64,000 nt of DNA from Monomorium pharaonis (taxonomy: Eukaryota > Arthropoda > Insecta > Hymenoptera > Formicidae). Positions 40,869 through 54,229 of this stretch are shown piece after piece. The notes under the pieces were generated by a model. The model was not told the origin of the DNA. It saw only the letters and a program-made list of their open reading frames with translations, and made no database searches. Location of the stretch: contig NC_050467.1 in assembly GCF_013373865.1 (NCBI RefSeq), forward strand, positions 30,790,890-30,854,889. Direction: 5' to 3'. A program made the position numbers and the translations under genes. The first letter of the stretch is position 1; the number at the start of each line of letters is the position of its first letter.

Positions 40869-43800
40869 TTCAAACTGGCGGCGGTGTTGTGCGAACTGTC
40901 GACGAAGATGAGGCTACTCTAAGTGCTAATGAAGCAGAGGAAGAGATGGATGAAAATTCCGATGATATCCTCGTGCAGCCGTCGCAACAACAACTACAAC
41001 ATCGGCAGCAGCAGCAACATCGCTAACCGGAATTTAAGTATATAGAGCTAAGAGCGGAAAATTCTCGGCGGTTTAGGAATTTTAGGACGCTTGAGAGGGA
41101 AGCGTCTTTAAAACAACCGATTCCTGACGGCGCGAACACGTTGCGATAGATAGGAAACGCGTTCCGCGAGGTACACGCGTACGTTATACGCTCGAGTGCT
41201 CCGACCGATTACGTCGGTCTAACATTTTATTCGGCGGAGCTAACTCATGGACTGGCCGACTTATTATTCCGACCGGCGCGTGACTTAACTCCCGAGGACA
41301 TATGGCGCCTCGTGAATTCGGTAGCGCAAAGTGCCGGCGGAATGGACGTGGCGCAAAATTTTTCGGTGAGCGTCTTTAGTGTCGCGGTCCCGGTAGGTCG
41401 GGGACGCTCATCGAATAAATTGACGCGCGAAAACGTCGCGAATCGATCAATTCTCCAAATTAATAACATCGATAATCTGTGTCTCCCTCGCGCTTTGGTG
41501 CTATCACGAATACATTGCCAGCGGGGAAATGTGCGCGAGGGAGATTTACATAGACTGTGGAATTCCGTAAGATGTAGGACATCGGCGTTACAGCGAGAAT
41601 TAGCGATGGAATTAACACGTAACGCCGGTGTCTTAATCCCTGAAGAGGGATGCGGAATTCCTGAGATTGATCGCTTCCAATGGTTTTTCGCTACTGAAAA
41701 TATTGCGATCGTAATATATAATTTCAGTACTTTCAGACGTGGCGAGAAACTGTTGTACGACGGCACCACGATACTCGGCAAATTAGGACGCGAACCCTCG
41801 TTTCGCCTTAACATTATGTACTACGAGCGTTCGCGTCACTATAACTGGATATTGTGCTTGAAAGCTGCAGTCCGTTCGCGCGGAGGGTATTGCGTCGCGT
41901 GTAACGTAGGTTATCGTCCGGATAACCTTCGGGCACCGTTGCGCGAAAAAACGTCCACGGTGCTACGCAGCGACGCATTGCGAAAATCTCGATGCGGCGC
42001 TCGTCAGATGTGGAAAATGTAAACGCAGTTTTTTCTGAGAAAGCTGCTACAATCGTTATCGCAAAAGCAGCTCGTATGACGGTAAATCGTGCGCCTCCGG
42101 CTGTGATTCCGTTAAGATTTGCGACGGATACGGGCGATTTGTAAAATCGGGATCTGAGCACAAATGCGACGAGACATATTGTAAGACGTGTTATTCGCTG
42201 CAGTCGACAAACCATCGTTGTTACATGCATCCTCTTCGCCGCAAATCCGTAATCGAAAATCCTGAGGAGAGGACGAGTACGGATGAACGACTGAAAGATA
42301 CATGTAATAAGAATAATGTCGAACGCCCGAACAATCGGGTCAAAGGTCGCGTCGCGTTTGTGTTTTATGATTTCAAAACGCGACAAGACGAGGTGCTTGA
42401 AGCTAGTGAAAACACCTTCATGTACCAACTCTTTGCATCGCTCACCAAGTCTGCGAAGCATGCTCCGCGGTAGAGGAAGATGCGGCGCGATGTCGTTGGT
42501 GCGGGATACGTGAATTTGTGTTTCGGGATGATCCTGTGAAACAATTTGTCGATTTCGTAACACGCCCGACAAAATGTTTCAAAAGGATCATCTGTATCGC
42601 GCATAACGCGAAAGCATTCGACGCGCAGTGTATATTAAAGCACATAATAGAAAAAACTGAAATGACTGAAAAACCCGAGTTGATTTTGAACGGGACAAAA
42701 ATAACACTTGGGCATATTAAATTTATAGACAGTGTAAATTGCATGCCCATGCGCTTATCCGATTTACCCAAGGCTTTCGGGTTGAGGGATACGTCGGATA
42801 AAGACATATTTCCACACCTTTTTAATAGAGTCGAAAACCAGACATATGTCGGACCGTTACCCGACATTCGATATTTTTGTCCCGACCAAATGAAACCGGA
42901 AGAACGCGAACAATTTTTAGCTTGGCACTCAAAGATGACTAACGAAGGTTACATCTTTGATTTCCAACGCGAAATTGTTCGCTACTGCCATAACGACGTA
43001 ATCATTCTCCGTCGCGACTGCATGGAATTTCGTAAAATCTTTTTAGAACGTGGCGACGTGTGTCCCTTCGAGGAATGCACGACTATCGCATCCACGTGTA
43101 TGAAAGTTTTTCGCAAAAACTTTTTACACGAGGGTGAAATAGGCGTGATTCCGACGAAGAGATACAGGAACGCGGTCAAGTCATCGCAGAAAGCTCTGAG
43201 ATAGCTCGTATGGATGGAACGCGGATTAGGACATCAGATTATTCACGCGGGACGAGGACGGGAACAACAAATTGCAAGCGCGAAAGTTGACGAGTATTAC
43301 GAAACAGTGACTGCTAATGAGACGCGACCTTACGTATTACAGTTTCACGGCTGTTTTTGGCACGGATGTCCAACTTGCTTACGCGTTAATCGCGATCGTC
43401 CGCTTTTATCCACGAATCCCGAAGACACCATCGATACGCGTTACGAATGTACTCTCGCGAGGACGTGGCGTCTTCAAAGGTTAGGGTACCGTGTAACCAA
43501 AAAGTGGGGGTGCGACTTTGATCGAGAGGTGCGAGAAAATCCGGAAATTAACGCATTTTTAGAAAATCACGCTATATTGAAACACGCACTTTTCAATCCA
43601 CGCGACGCGTTTTACGGCGGACGTACGGAGAACATCGCGACCCTTTACGAAGTTAAGGGTACAGAAAAAATGCGTTACGTTGACGTATGTTCTTTGTACC
43701 TTTTCGTATTAAAAACCGGTGCTTTCTCGATTGGTCATCCCGATATTCATATCGGAAAAGAATGTGACAGATTAATCGGGACAGCACCGAATTTTAATTT

Positions 43801-45026
43801 CGACAATGTAGAGGATCTTGTCCGCTGTAAAGTACTCCCACCGCGCAATCTTTATCATCCGGTGCTCCCGTTCCGCGTTAACGGTAAATTAATATTCCGA
43901 CTATGCCGTTGCAGCTGCTGCGAAACCTTTTCGAAAACGCACTGTACTCACGATTCTTCCTCCGATCGTGAATTCGTGGGTACATGGGTATCCTGCGAAT
44001 TGCGCAAGGATGTCGAGAAGGGTTATTTCGTGACGGAGGTGAGCGAAATTTGACAATACAAAGTCACGAAATACGATCCTGGTAACCGGCAGGGTGGCTT
44101 GTTTACCGAATATATAAATTGTTTTTTACAATTAAAGTAAGAAGCGAGCGGGTGGCCGAGCGAATGCCAGGACGACGACGTGGCTAAGGAACGATACCTG
44201 AGGGAGTATGAAAAAACCGAGGGTATCGTTCTCGAAAAAAATAACATCGCTCGAAATCCTGGTCTTCGATTGGTTGCTAAACTTTGCTTAAATTCTTTCT
44301 GGGGGAAATTCGGCCAACGAGACAATCTGCCTAAAACCGAGATTGTAAAAACATTCCAGCATTTCGTGACTTTGCTCACGAGTCCCGAGCACGAAATAAC
44401 CGGTATATTACCCGTCAACGACGAGATAATGTACGTTTCGTGGCGTCTACGCGAGGAAGCGGTCGTAGCCTCGCCGATAACTAACGTTGTTATCGCTGCC
44501 TATACGACGGCACAGGCGAGGTTAATATTGTATAGCTATTTAGAAAAATTAGGAACAGAGTCTGATACTGTGATACAGACTCGTGCATTTATTTAAGCTC
44601 TGGTGCTCCGAACGAGTACGAACCACATACGGGTAACTTTTTAGGTGACATGACGGATGAACTCGATTGCTATGGCAGCGGTAGCTATATCGAGTCGTTC
44701 GTGTCGAGAGGGCCGAAATTTTACGCGTATGTGGTTCGTACGCCGGAAGGAAACACCCACGAGGTCTGCAAAGTGAAGGGGATAACATTGAATTACGCTA
44801 ATTCAAAGCTCCTGAACTTTCACAGTATAAGACATCTAATATCTGAGGTAGAAGAAGAGGAAGAAGAAGAAGAGCCGGGAAGGGATGGTGTGATAAAACT
44901 GCGTTTTACCGCAATTCGGTGTTTCACGACATCGTGACACGTAATGAAAAAAAAACCTGTGCGCTGGTACTGCTAAAACGCAGATTTATCGATAATCGCT
45001 ATTCGTTCCCGTATGGTTTTTGTTAA
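40869..45026 (+). pseudogene. polB: PolB exon 7 of Polinton B, heavily damaged
   Basis: Begins in frame with exon 6 (V-QTGGGVVRTVDEDEATL) without the 2-bp insertion of copy A. Stops occur at the CAG-rich segment (about 41025), near 41146 and in the finger region. Frameshifts lie around 41935 (4-bp insertion), 42020-42500 and 44560-44650. Recognisable parts: DNLCLPRALVL, the exonuclease segment YDFKTRQDE (Glu changed to Lys), HNAKAFDAQC, YCHNDVIIL, FHGCFWHGC, VDVCSLYLFVLK (motif A Pro changed to Phe) and NSFWGKFGQR. TGA 44051-44053 and TAA 44138-44140 are identical to stops in copy A. It cannot encode an active polymerase. Confidence 0.88.
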
Positions 45027-45486
45027 CTGTAAGTATGATTTCTTTCTTTTTCTTCTTCTATTTTCTGTTTAGTTTTAAAATGTATGATATCCGAGAATTT
45101 TCCGCTCATTAGTGTATAAGAAATCTTGTAAATTTGGTAAATTTTGTAAAAAAAATGCACAGTGTAAATAAATATAGTTTGTAAAATTGTAAAAATGTAA
45201 AAAAAATGTAATTAGTGTAAATAAAAATATTTTGTAAACTTTTGTAAAAATTATATAAAATTATGTAAAACTCTAAAAATATTGTAAATAAGTTTTTTGT
45301 AAAAAGTGTACAGTGTAAAATTTAAAATATTTTTGTATTACAATAATTTTATATTTATACATAAAAATGTTAATTAAGTCATAAAATAAAAAAAAAGTTA
45401 AAATTAAAAATTTTTAATTTTTAATTTTAAGTATAAAATAAAAAAGTTTTACTCATAAATAAATAAATAAAATTTTTCCCTACCTT
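45027..45486. repeat. TGTAAA-rich spacer of Polinton B
   Basis: Counterpart of 16885-17286; low-complexity gtaaa/tgtaaataa units. No ORF supported. Confidence 0.6.
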
Positions 45487-45694
45487 TATCCTTTTTAGCG
45501 TCATCGTCAATCGGTTTGTTAGCAGCGATGCGCACACGTAAAGGCGAACACAGCGACACGGATAAGCTTATGTACGCGCGCGTTGCACCGTGGCCTGAAT
45601 CAGCTAATTTCGTCGGCCGCGGTGCCTTTGTTTCAGCTAGCATACGCGGAGGTACGCTGACACGAGCGTGTCGCCGCCGCCGCCGTCGCCGTCC
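45487..45694 (-). pseudogene. Possible leftward Arg-rich exon, copy B
   Basis: Counterpart of 17287-17530, with the same acceptor-like and donor-like edges on the minus strand, a shorter Arg run and an 8-bp deletion near the donor. Confidence 0.3.
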
Positions 45695-45848
45695 CCCGCG
45701 CTGATGAAATTATCTCTAACTTAAAAAATTTAATTTACTTATTTCAAAAAAGCGAAAATTATTATTCTTACTTTTCATTTTTCTTTTTAAAGTCACGTAA
45801 GAAAATCAAACCGCTCATTACGCGAAATGGAAGCACGTACGCTGGAAG

Positions 45849-48800
45849 CAGGCCCGGATTAAGGGGGGGGCTAAGGGGGGCTATAGCCCCGGGCCTCGTT
45901 TGTTAGAGGGCCTCACTCGAGCTATTCAAAAATATCTTTCAACTAACTGAAAATATTTTTTAAACGCTAATGCGAGATTCTTTAAAAGATTCGTTATAAT
46001 TTTTTTTTCTTGAAGGGCATACTTGTGTTGTATTAGATTTTATTTTAAGAAATCCATTGCATAAACATAAATTTTCTGTTAAAAATGAAACAATCTATCA
46101 AAGAAAATATATAAACGTGTAAAAATAGAATAATCACTTTATGTATTAAATTATATTAACTACAACAATACTCATTGCACAAAACAGTTTTTAAATAATA
46201 TAAAAAATATTTACTTTTACTAAAAATAATTTATGTTACAAAAAACAGACTTTTTAACTCTGTAGCATTTCAAATTTCTCATTATCAATAAGCCGTTATT
46301 ATCTTTAATAGATTTCCTTTTTATAAAATTTTAATGAAACGGTCACTAGAAGCAAATGACACCTTAAAACAGTATTATCAAAAAGCATGGTAGTGCCTCG
46401 CGCCAAGTGTACGCGCTGCCTCTTTTACGCGAGACGTCGTTTGTTCCAACAAACGAAAAGCGCAATAGCGCTATGCGTGAAAGCGCGTGTCGCTGGTAAC
46501 AGCGCTATATGTGTCTTAGCACGTATCGCTGTGCCAGTTGATGCTCGTTTTGATTCCCGGAGAAGAGATCACACGAGATTCTTTGGTTTTAATAGTGATA
46601 TATTCGCTCAAGCGAGAAGTGTGCAGTGCATATTATTCTGAGTTTTATTTCTTTTATATGACAAAATATTATTAATATAATCGAGTAATAAGCAATTGTG
46701 AGCTGTGACAATTTTATATGTAAAATTTCAAAATGTCGAGAAGATTTGAGAGTGGAGCTCAAAAAAGGAAGTTGAGAAAAGAGAGAGAAAATTTTCAAAA
46801 TAAACTTCCGAAATTGACAGAATATTTTTCATCAAATCAATTAAACTCTCAATCAAATGAGCAAAGACATGCCCAAAGTGACTCTCAATCAAATGAGCAA
46901 AGACATGCCCAAAGTGTAGATTATGAAAAGAAAAGTACCGAAAACTATTCTACTTGTAAGACTGAAAACGAAGATATCGCAAATAAAAAAAATCTTAATG
47001 TTTACTTGCATACTGAAGATACATATCAGAGTAATAAAGATCGCATTGAAAATGATGTTTATGATAGCGAAAACGAAGTTTCAATTGAAGCTAGTCATAC
47101 AAATAAAACTGAAAGTTTATCAGTCATAACGACGGAAACAAATGCAGGTATATTTTCACAATTTTATAATTATTCTTAGGATAGACAGAACAACAAAATT
47201 ATATATTTTTATATTTAAAAAAAATTATTTTTCTTGGAAAAATATAACCAATCTGTAAGTGTACATTTAATTACATGTATAATTTATCATCGTTATTGTC
47301 GTGATCTAATATCGATTAATAGATTCATATTTTAGCTTGTAAAATTGATATACGTCATGCTTTCAAACAATCAATGGTTCATTCAATGTCACATATTTAC
47401 GTAGTCTGCGAAAAAAATCCTTTAATCCTATAGGATATGAAAAACATTATTATGATTAACATAAGTTTTATATCTTTTTGTATCCAACATTTTAGCAGGA
47501 ACACGGGTTTTGTTTAAAGTATTCATTTTTAAAAATTTGTTTCGTCTAAAGTATTTTTATTTTTACTTTTAGATGTGTTACAAAAAGATCCTGCTTTATG
47601 GCCACTAAAATTAAACGAAAATCAGCGTGAAAAATATATAAATGCAGGATACTCGATTTTCCAGAATAAGAATTCTACTTTTAAGTCTTCAAAACGAGAG
47701 TACTTAAAACAAAATAGATATTTTTCTCCTAAGTATTTTGAAAGAGAATTGAAAAATGGCGAACGATGTAATCGAAAATGGTTGATGTTTTCTGAATCCA
47801 CTGGAAAAGTATTTTGCTATGTTTGTAAGCTGTTTTCAAAGGATCATGACAACACGTTTGTGAAGAATGGATTCTCTAATTGGAAAAAAGCCGACGAAAC
47901 GATTTGCAATCATGAAAATAGTAAAGAGCATAATCGATGTACGGTAGATTGGATTAATTTTATACAAAAAGATGCACACGTCGATAAAGATATGATTAAT
48001 AAAATGCAATCCGAAATTAAATATTGGACGGAAGTATTAAAAAGAATTCTTGCCGCTATTCGATTTTTATCTGAAAGAGGTCTTTCATTTCGTGGTACTA
48101 ATGAAGTGATTGGATCATCAAATAATGGTAATTATTTAGGCGTATTAGAATTGATTGGTGAATTTGATCCTTTTTTAAAACAGCATATAAATATGTATGC
48201 AAATAAAGGTAGAGGAAATGTTTCCTACTTATCAAAAACTATTTGCGAAGAATTTATTGAATTAATGTCTAGAAAGATTCTAACGCAGATTAAAAATGAG
48301 ATTAAAGAATCTAAGTATTGGGGACTCATTGTCGATTCTACTCCAGACATTTCGCACGTAGATCAACTATCTGTGATATTTCGATATTATTTCAATGATC
48401 ATATTCATGAACGATTCTTTTGTTTCCTACAAATTACAAGCCATAAAGGCAAATCATTGAGTACCGAAATATTACAGTTACTTGAAGAACATGATATAAA
48501 TATAGCTGATTGTCGTGCACAAACGTATGATAATGCTAGTAATATGTCTGGCAAATACTCCGGCCTGCAAGCATGTTTAAAAGAACAAAATAAATTAGCA
48601 TTCTACGTTCCTTGTGTTGCTCATTCTTTAAACTTGGTCGGAGAACGTAGCGTCGATGAATGCATTCATTCTAAAAATTATTTTGGTCTTTTGCAACGAT
48701 TGTATTCGTTTTTTGGCGCTTCAACGCATAGATGGAATGTTCTAGAAAATCAAAATAACTCAAAACTGACAAGTTTATCAGTTACCCGATGGTCGTGTAG

Positions 48801-49989
48801 AGCTGATGCTTCTAAAGATTTGATTGAAAATTTCGACGGAATTTATAAAGCTTTGTCTTCCATAGCGGAAGATAAAGATCAAAAATCGGATACTCGACAC
48901 GAAGCTACATCTTTATTAAACAGTATGATCAAACTTGAAAATGTATTTATGGCTGTGTTTTGGCATCGTATTCTCAATCGATTTAATACCGTTAGTCAGT
49001 TTCTTCAACAAGTTGAAATAGATTTGAACACAGCTAGTAACATGCTTTTTTCACTGATCGAATTTGTGAAAAATTTGCGAGATAAATTTTCAAAACTAGA
49101 AAGTGAATCAAAAGACCTTAGTAAATTTGTCAATCAAGAATATTCTGACGCGGATAAAAGAAGAAAAGCAAAAAAGTTATGCGACGGTGTGAAAGAAATG
49201 GAAACATTTGAAAAATCTGATGAATTCCGAATCGAAACGTTTTACGCGATCATCGATAAACTTGTAAGTGAACTACAGAAACGGAGCGAAGCTTATAGCC
49301 AAATAACAGGGTTGTTTGGCTTTCTCACAAAACTATTAATTATTAGCCTTGATGAGATGCAAGTAAGTGCTAAAAACCTTATAAAAGTTTATTCTCAAGA
49401 CTTGGAAGAACAATTCATGAATTGGAACAATTCATATTGCTGCTAAAACTACAACCTAAAGGTTTTTTTTCAAATCAATATGGAAAAAGTAACAATCTAT
49501 TAAATCCCTTAAAAGTTTTGAATTGGATAATTAATAGCGGTATGGTCGATGTTTTCCCAAATGTTTGCATTGCATATAGATTATTTTTGACTACTCCCGT
49601 CGCAAATTGTGAGGCCGAAAGGTCATTTTCAGTTTTAAAAAGAATAAAAAATGTGTATAGATCAACAATGCTTGATAGCCGTCTATCATCTTTGACGAGA
49701 TTAGCTATCGAAACCGAATTGTTGAGAACTTTGGATTTCGACGACATTATTAAAGAGTTCGCGGAAAAAAAATGTCGAAAGAAACATTTTTAAATAAACA
49801 AAATGTAATTAAAATTAGATTTTTTATTAGATTTTTATTTTATTGTTAGCATTTATTTGTATAAAAACTTTATGAAAAAAAATAATTTGTATATCTTTTC
49901 TATAAAATCCCTCCCCCCTCCGCTTTTTCGTCAAAGGGCCTCCATGAAGTCAATAGTCTCGGGCCTCAAAATACCTTAATCCGGCCCTG
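45849..49989 (+). mobile_element. hAT transposon (ZMYM1-like), 4.1 kb, with perfect target duplication
   Basis: Terminal inverted repeats CAGGCCCGGATTAAG and CTTAATCCGGCCCTG; 8-bp target duplication GCTGGAAG at 45841-45848 and 49990-49997. The subterminal sequences also pair (agccccgggcctc / cgggcctc). The intact ends and near-intact gene suggest a recent insertion. Confidence 0.95.
46733..49793 (+). pseudogene. hAT transposase, two exons, one frameshift
   Basis: Exon 1 46733-47147 (MSRRFESGAQKRKLRKERE, then KLPKLTEYF); donor GTATAT; acceptor 47571-47572; exon 2 from 47573 in frame (TNA-DVLQKDPALWP). Domains: TTF-type zinc finger (about CYVCKLFSKDHDN to CNHENSKEH); DUF4371-like region (GRGNVSYLSKTICEEF); RNase-H-fold catalytic region (WGLIVDSTPDISHVDQLS, CRAQTYDNASNMSG); hATC dimerisation end (CEAERSFSVLKRIKNVYRST). 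A short duplication (gaacaattcat) near 49415-49431 shifts the frame before hATC. The length is typical of ZMYM1-like transposases. Exon 1 has an 18-aa duplication (SQSNEQRHAQS). Confidence 0.9.
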
Positions 49990-50687
49990 GCTGGAAGCAT
50001 CCTTGGACGTCGATCGTTGCGGGCCCACTGGCTGTGGGAAAACGATCTTTGTAAAGACTTTTCTTCGTTGTTTGACGCACATGTCTGACGTGTGTTTCGA
50101 GCGAGTTTTATTTTATTACGCAGAGTGGCAAGAGGCTTATCGTCAATTAAAAAACAACGTGTGTGTAAAAGAAGAGAACACGCTAAACAACGTTGCAGCG
50201 AGGAAGAAAAATATAATTGAATTTCGCGAGGGATTACCGCGTCCGGAGGATTACTCGATCCGTTTATTCTGAAACTGGTGATAATCGATGATCTTATGAG
50301 AGAATCGTCGTCGAGTGATGTGATCGTAGATCTTTTTACCAATGCAGTCATCACAAAAATCTCAGTGTCATTCTTATCTCGCAAAATCTCTTCCATCAGG
50401 GACGCGGACAACGCAACATATCTCTCAACGTTAATTATATCGTGGTTTTCAAAAATCCTCGCAATCGTGCGCAAATTCAACATTTAGCGCGACAAGTTTA
50501 TTCCGACGACCCGAAATTTGTTGAAGAGGCATACTACGACGCCACGTCAAAACCGCACGGATATTTGCTGTTCGACTTCAAACAATCGACTCCTGACAGC
50601 TATCGATTCCAGACGTGCATCTTTCCTAACGATACGCGACATTACGTATACGTATTGCGTAGATCGTTTTCCAACAGAAGCGTATAA

Positions 50688-51140
50688 AAACCGTGTAACG
50701 CTGTTGCCGCGAGTCAGTCGTGTAACTCGCACGCACGCACGCGATGAAGGAAAAGCGTAACGTTTGTACTGATAGTGCAGCGAAATTTGCCAGACGTTTG
50801 ATAAGAGATCGGTAAGAGAAACATCTGTCTTCTCGAGGCCGTATGTCATCTGAACAAAAACCAACGGGCAGCTTTTCTTCGAACCGCGGACGAAAAATTT
50901 ATTCGCTGTATACACAAATGCGTTTTTAATGCTCTCAACGGTAACGTCCTACTCGAACGACGCGAAAAAGAACGACTATCGAAATATAAAACGACCCTAC
51001 GACATATCGCAAGAAAACGCGGTAACTGGAAGTCTAAAAGAAAGCTATTGTTACAACGAGGAGGATTTTTGCTCTATATTATCGTCCCCATATTATCAGC
51101 TTTATTATCTCATTTTATCGGAGGGTAAAATCACAGAACG
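50688..51140. other. Conserved segment after the ATPase, Polinton B
   Basis: Nearly identical to 18375-18822. The small ORF of copy A is shifted by an extra 5 bp (gggcagc context) near 50868. No function assigned. Confidence 0.4.
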
Positions 51141-52075
51141 ATGGAAAGGGCCAAAAAAATGGTCTTGATTTCTACGGAAAATCTCGAGAGAATGCAACGA
51201 CAACAGTCGTATCAGCAACAGCAACTGTCAACGGAATGGAGAACTCGCTGTCGCACAGTTCAGGAAACATCGCCGGAGATAATAATTCTGTACGAACCCC
51301 TGGAACTCCGTTGTCTCGGCTCAATGCGGAGATGAGTCGCGTGCTTCATTCGTCATGGCCACGCAACGTGGATGAAAGATGAAAAATGTACAAGGAGGCT
51401 CTTCGGCGGTATCTTCATCTTATCCGAGTAGCGCGCAAGCGAAAAGCCGTTCGGAGTGCGGACGAAACCACTAGCAACGATACGCGAGCTGAAGAAGGAG
51501 ACGAGGGTAACGCTGACGACAACGACGACGTCAATGACTACGACGACGACGACAACGATTCAACGATCTTATTTCACGAAACTTCGCCAATTTCCGGCAA
51601 ACACCCTCAGACTAGTAACATAGATACTGTAAAGGAAAAAACTCAAAAAGTAATTCGTAATATTCATGTGTTAAAAAGTGTCGAAAGAACAGTCCCGAAA
51701 ACTTATCGCACACAAGCTCGTATGCTAATGCGTCATTTGCAAGACAAAGCGGTACGCGACAGATTAAATTGGGACGAGAAGGATATCGTGATTATAGACG
51801 GCAATGTCGTGAAAGATTCCGATATAACCGAACTGATAAACGACGCGGTGCGTGAAAGAAAAACCGTGAAAGCAACGGGAAGAGATCAGTTCGCCCGATT
51901 ACTGCGTAGCTTAAATACACGTACGGCACTGGTGGGAAATAAAGAGTTATTAAAGGCAGTCTACGGATCTTCAGTAAACGCGAGACCTCAGTCTTTGGCG
52001 AGTTCCACGCCTAATATAACGCGTTCGCCTCCAAAAAGGCGCTTACTCAATTGGAGTACGGTGAAGAAACAATAA
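51141..52075 (+). pseudogene. Polinton conserved late-type protein (KKMVLIS family), copy B
   Basis: Same N-terminal frameshift and the same TGA (51380-51382) as copy A. Minor indels around the Asp-rich tract (extra EGN codons) and a 10-bp-scale loss near 51688 distinguish it. It ends with the same TAATG overlap (52073-52077) with the integrase start. Confidence 0.65.
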
Positions 52076-53184
52076 TGTCAGAACTTGAAAAAATTTATTA
52101 CGATCCGACGCATTACGCGGGATATTCCGCTGTAGATAATCTAACACATGCTGTTAAACCAGATTTTTCGCGTAACAAAGTCACGCGCTGGCTCCAATCA
52201 CAAGACGCGTACACGCTACACAGACCTTTACGGCGAAAGTTTCCACATCTGCATTACAATTTAACAAATATCGACGACGTGTGGGAGGCCGATTTAATCG
52301 AACTACGGAATCTCAAAAGTTACAATGACGGATATTCTTATCTACTCGTGATTATCGATGCTCAGTAAATTCGTCTGGGTTGAACCGATGCGCGACAAAA
52401 CGAGCAACACTGTAATAAAAGCTTTTCATAGCGTACTCGCGAGAAGCGAAGGACGCACACCCATATACCTGCAAACGGACAAAGGCAAAGAATTTGTCGT
52501 CAAACGTTTTTGAAAGAAAACGGTATCCGTTTTCGAGTAACGCGTAATCCCGACATCAAAGCCGCGATCGTTGAACGTTTTAATAGGACGTTGAAGGAGA
52601 GAATGTGGCGGTACTTTACGTATAAAAATACACGACGTTACATTAACGTTTTGCAAGATATTGTTCGTGCGTACAACCATACCCGTCACTCTTCCACCAA
52701 AATGCAACCGACGATCGTGACGAAAGAAAACGCGCGAATCGCACGTGAAAATATATTTTGTCGATGGAACGTTAAAAATCAGAGTCGTAAAGTTAAATAT
52801 CGCGTTGGAGAATTCGTTCGCGTCAGTAGAGCAAAAGCTACCTTCGAGAAAGGATACGAGGCAGGTTGGAGCGAAGAGATATTTCGTATTCACCGTGTTC
52901 TCGAGTGGCGAAAATCTCGCGTATACGAACTGAGCGATTTAGTGGGTGAAGTCATAGACGGTATTTTTTATGAACAGGAATTAGCTCGAGTCGAGAAGAA
53001 TTTGCGGGAGGACGAGTTTATCGTCGATCGAGTAATAAAAAGTAGAGGCTACGGGAAAAATAAGCAGGTGCTGGTCCACTGGCGTGGTTATCCCAGTAAG
53101 TTCGACAGTTGGATACCCGCTTCGAATTTAATCACTCTTCAAGATGCGGGAGGACCAATTTTACATCGTTCTTCCGAGCAATAG
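52075..53184 (+). pseudogene. Polinton retrovirus-like integrase with chromodomain, copy B
   Basis: DDE-type integrase that would insert the element. Signature YYDPTHYAGYS, then the core: first Asp in EADLIEL, second Asp in LQTDKGKEF and Glu in VERFNRTLKE. Two deletions (2 bp near 52361, 10 bp near 52501, relative to Polinton 0) shift the frame between them and together restore it. The C-terminal part from 52510 is open: SH3-like region (YRVGEFVRVSRAKATFEKGY, GWSEEIFRIHRVL) and a chromodomain (FIVDRVIKSRG, VLVHWRGYPSKFDSWIPASN). All three catalytic residues are present. Confidence 0.9.
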
Positions 53185-53525
53185 CAGTATGCGACATTTT
53201 CCGCATAATAAGACGTCATCTTTCACCACACAATTACCACAGACTTTATCTTTGCATGGCGAATGGGAAGTCGGGCTTAGCGAGATTCAATTTCCTAATA
53301 CTTTCCTCCACATAAATCACGGCGAAAACACCCTCAAATTCGTCGATATTGAATCGAAGGACAAAGACAAGAAAGACATTAAGTTAACAACGACTGAAGC
53401 TCTAATACCAAATGGTATTTACAAAGATATCAACGAACTTTTTTCCACAATTAATTCCGCGTGTATAAAGGTCGGCTCGCATTTTCATTTTGAAGCTCAT
53501 AAAGAGGAAGGATTTAAAACTAAAA
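53144..53525 (+). pseudogene. Penton-like Polinton structural protein, 3'-truncated
   Basis: ATG 53144 overlaps the integrase end by 41 bp. The N-terminus QFYIVLPSNSSMRHFPHN and LSLHGEWEVGLSEIQFPNTF is a recurrent Polinton protein start that I take to be the minor capsid (penton-type) jelly-roll protein. After about 127 codons Polinton sequence ends (GFKTKI) and AT-rich repeats follow. The major capsid gene is not in this window. Confidence 0.5.
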
Positions 53526-53750
53526 TATGGGTGTTATTATGTTTACTGCAATATTGACAGTATATATGAAATTATTTAATAGCTAATATTGGTGTCATTA
53601 TGGATACTGCAATATTGGTAGTGCATTAACATTTTATTAATAACCAATATTATTTTTACATTGGACAATATCGGCCAAGAATTTCCTAATATAACCAATA
53701 TTTAGTTGACAATGTTGACCAATGTATTGCTAATGTACTGTGTTACTAGG
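53526..53750. repeat. Degenerate tandem repeat rich in ccaatatt/tgcaatattg
   Basis: Two units of about 62 bp (gttattatgtttactgcaat and gtcattatggatactgcaat) followed by shorter ccaatatt motifs. It abuts the broken Polinton gene. Confidence 0.65.
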
Positions 53751-53866
53751 GATGTAAATGGAGAAGTAGCACTACAGTGTACAGCTATAAAATCCTGTCA
53801 GAAAGTGACAGGAAAAATCGGATTTTATCGGAATAATTTGAATAGATAATTTTAAATGCACACCCG

Positions 53867-54211
53867 TGAAAAAAAATTGTATATAGATTTAATACAGATT
53901 AATATAAATTTTATTAAAATTAAATAAGATACTAATAAGATTTTAATAAAAACTCGGTTTTTGATTAAAACTTTATAAATATTTATTTTTTATTATGTAC
54001 AGATCTATATTAAGTATTATACATATAGTCTTATTAAATGTCTTTATAAGAATTAAACGAAATAAATATTTATGTTAAACTGTATAAAATTCTTACTAAA
54101 ATCTTATAAATTTTTATAAAGGTCTTATTATAATCTTATTAGTATATTAAAATCTTATTTAATTTTAATAAAAAATTTATATTAAATCTATATAAATTTT
54201 TTTTTCACGGG
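53867..54211. repeat. Palindromic MITE with CCCGTGAAAAAAAA ends
   Basis: The left end cccgtgaaaaaaaattgtat continues to agatttaata; the right end is tattaaatctatataaattt then tttttttcacggg, its reverse complement. The interior is AT-rich and self-complementary. Non-coding. Confidence 0.8.
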
Positions 54212-54229
54212 CATGATCGGATTATTTGT

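Larger units (their letters stand above)
45827..50687 (+). pseudogene. Packaging ATPase of Polinton B, interrupted by hAT
   Basis: The start (45827) lies in cgcgaaatgg. The hAT sits after codon 7, and the gene resumes at 49998. Walker A remains (GPTGCGKT), but a one-base deletion precedes it and further one-base losses occur near 50340. The last third (from about 50430) is nearly identical to copy A. Confidence 0.85.
29430..53525 (+). mobile_element. Polinton/Maverick B, carrying two later insertions
   Basis: Starts AGTAGTATAGGGG like Polinton A. It contains the same gene order, with an LTR retroelement (30750-37684) and a hAT element (45849-49989) inserted. Polinton sequence stops inside a penton-like gene near 53525, where AT-rich repeats begin; the right end is missing. 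All its protein genes are damaged. Confidence 0.8.
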
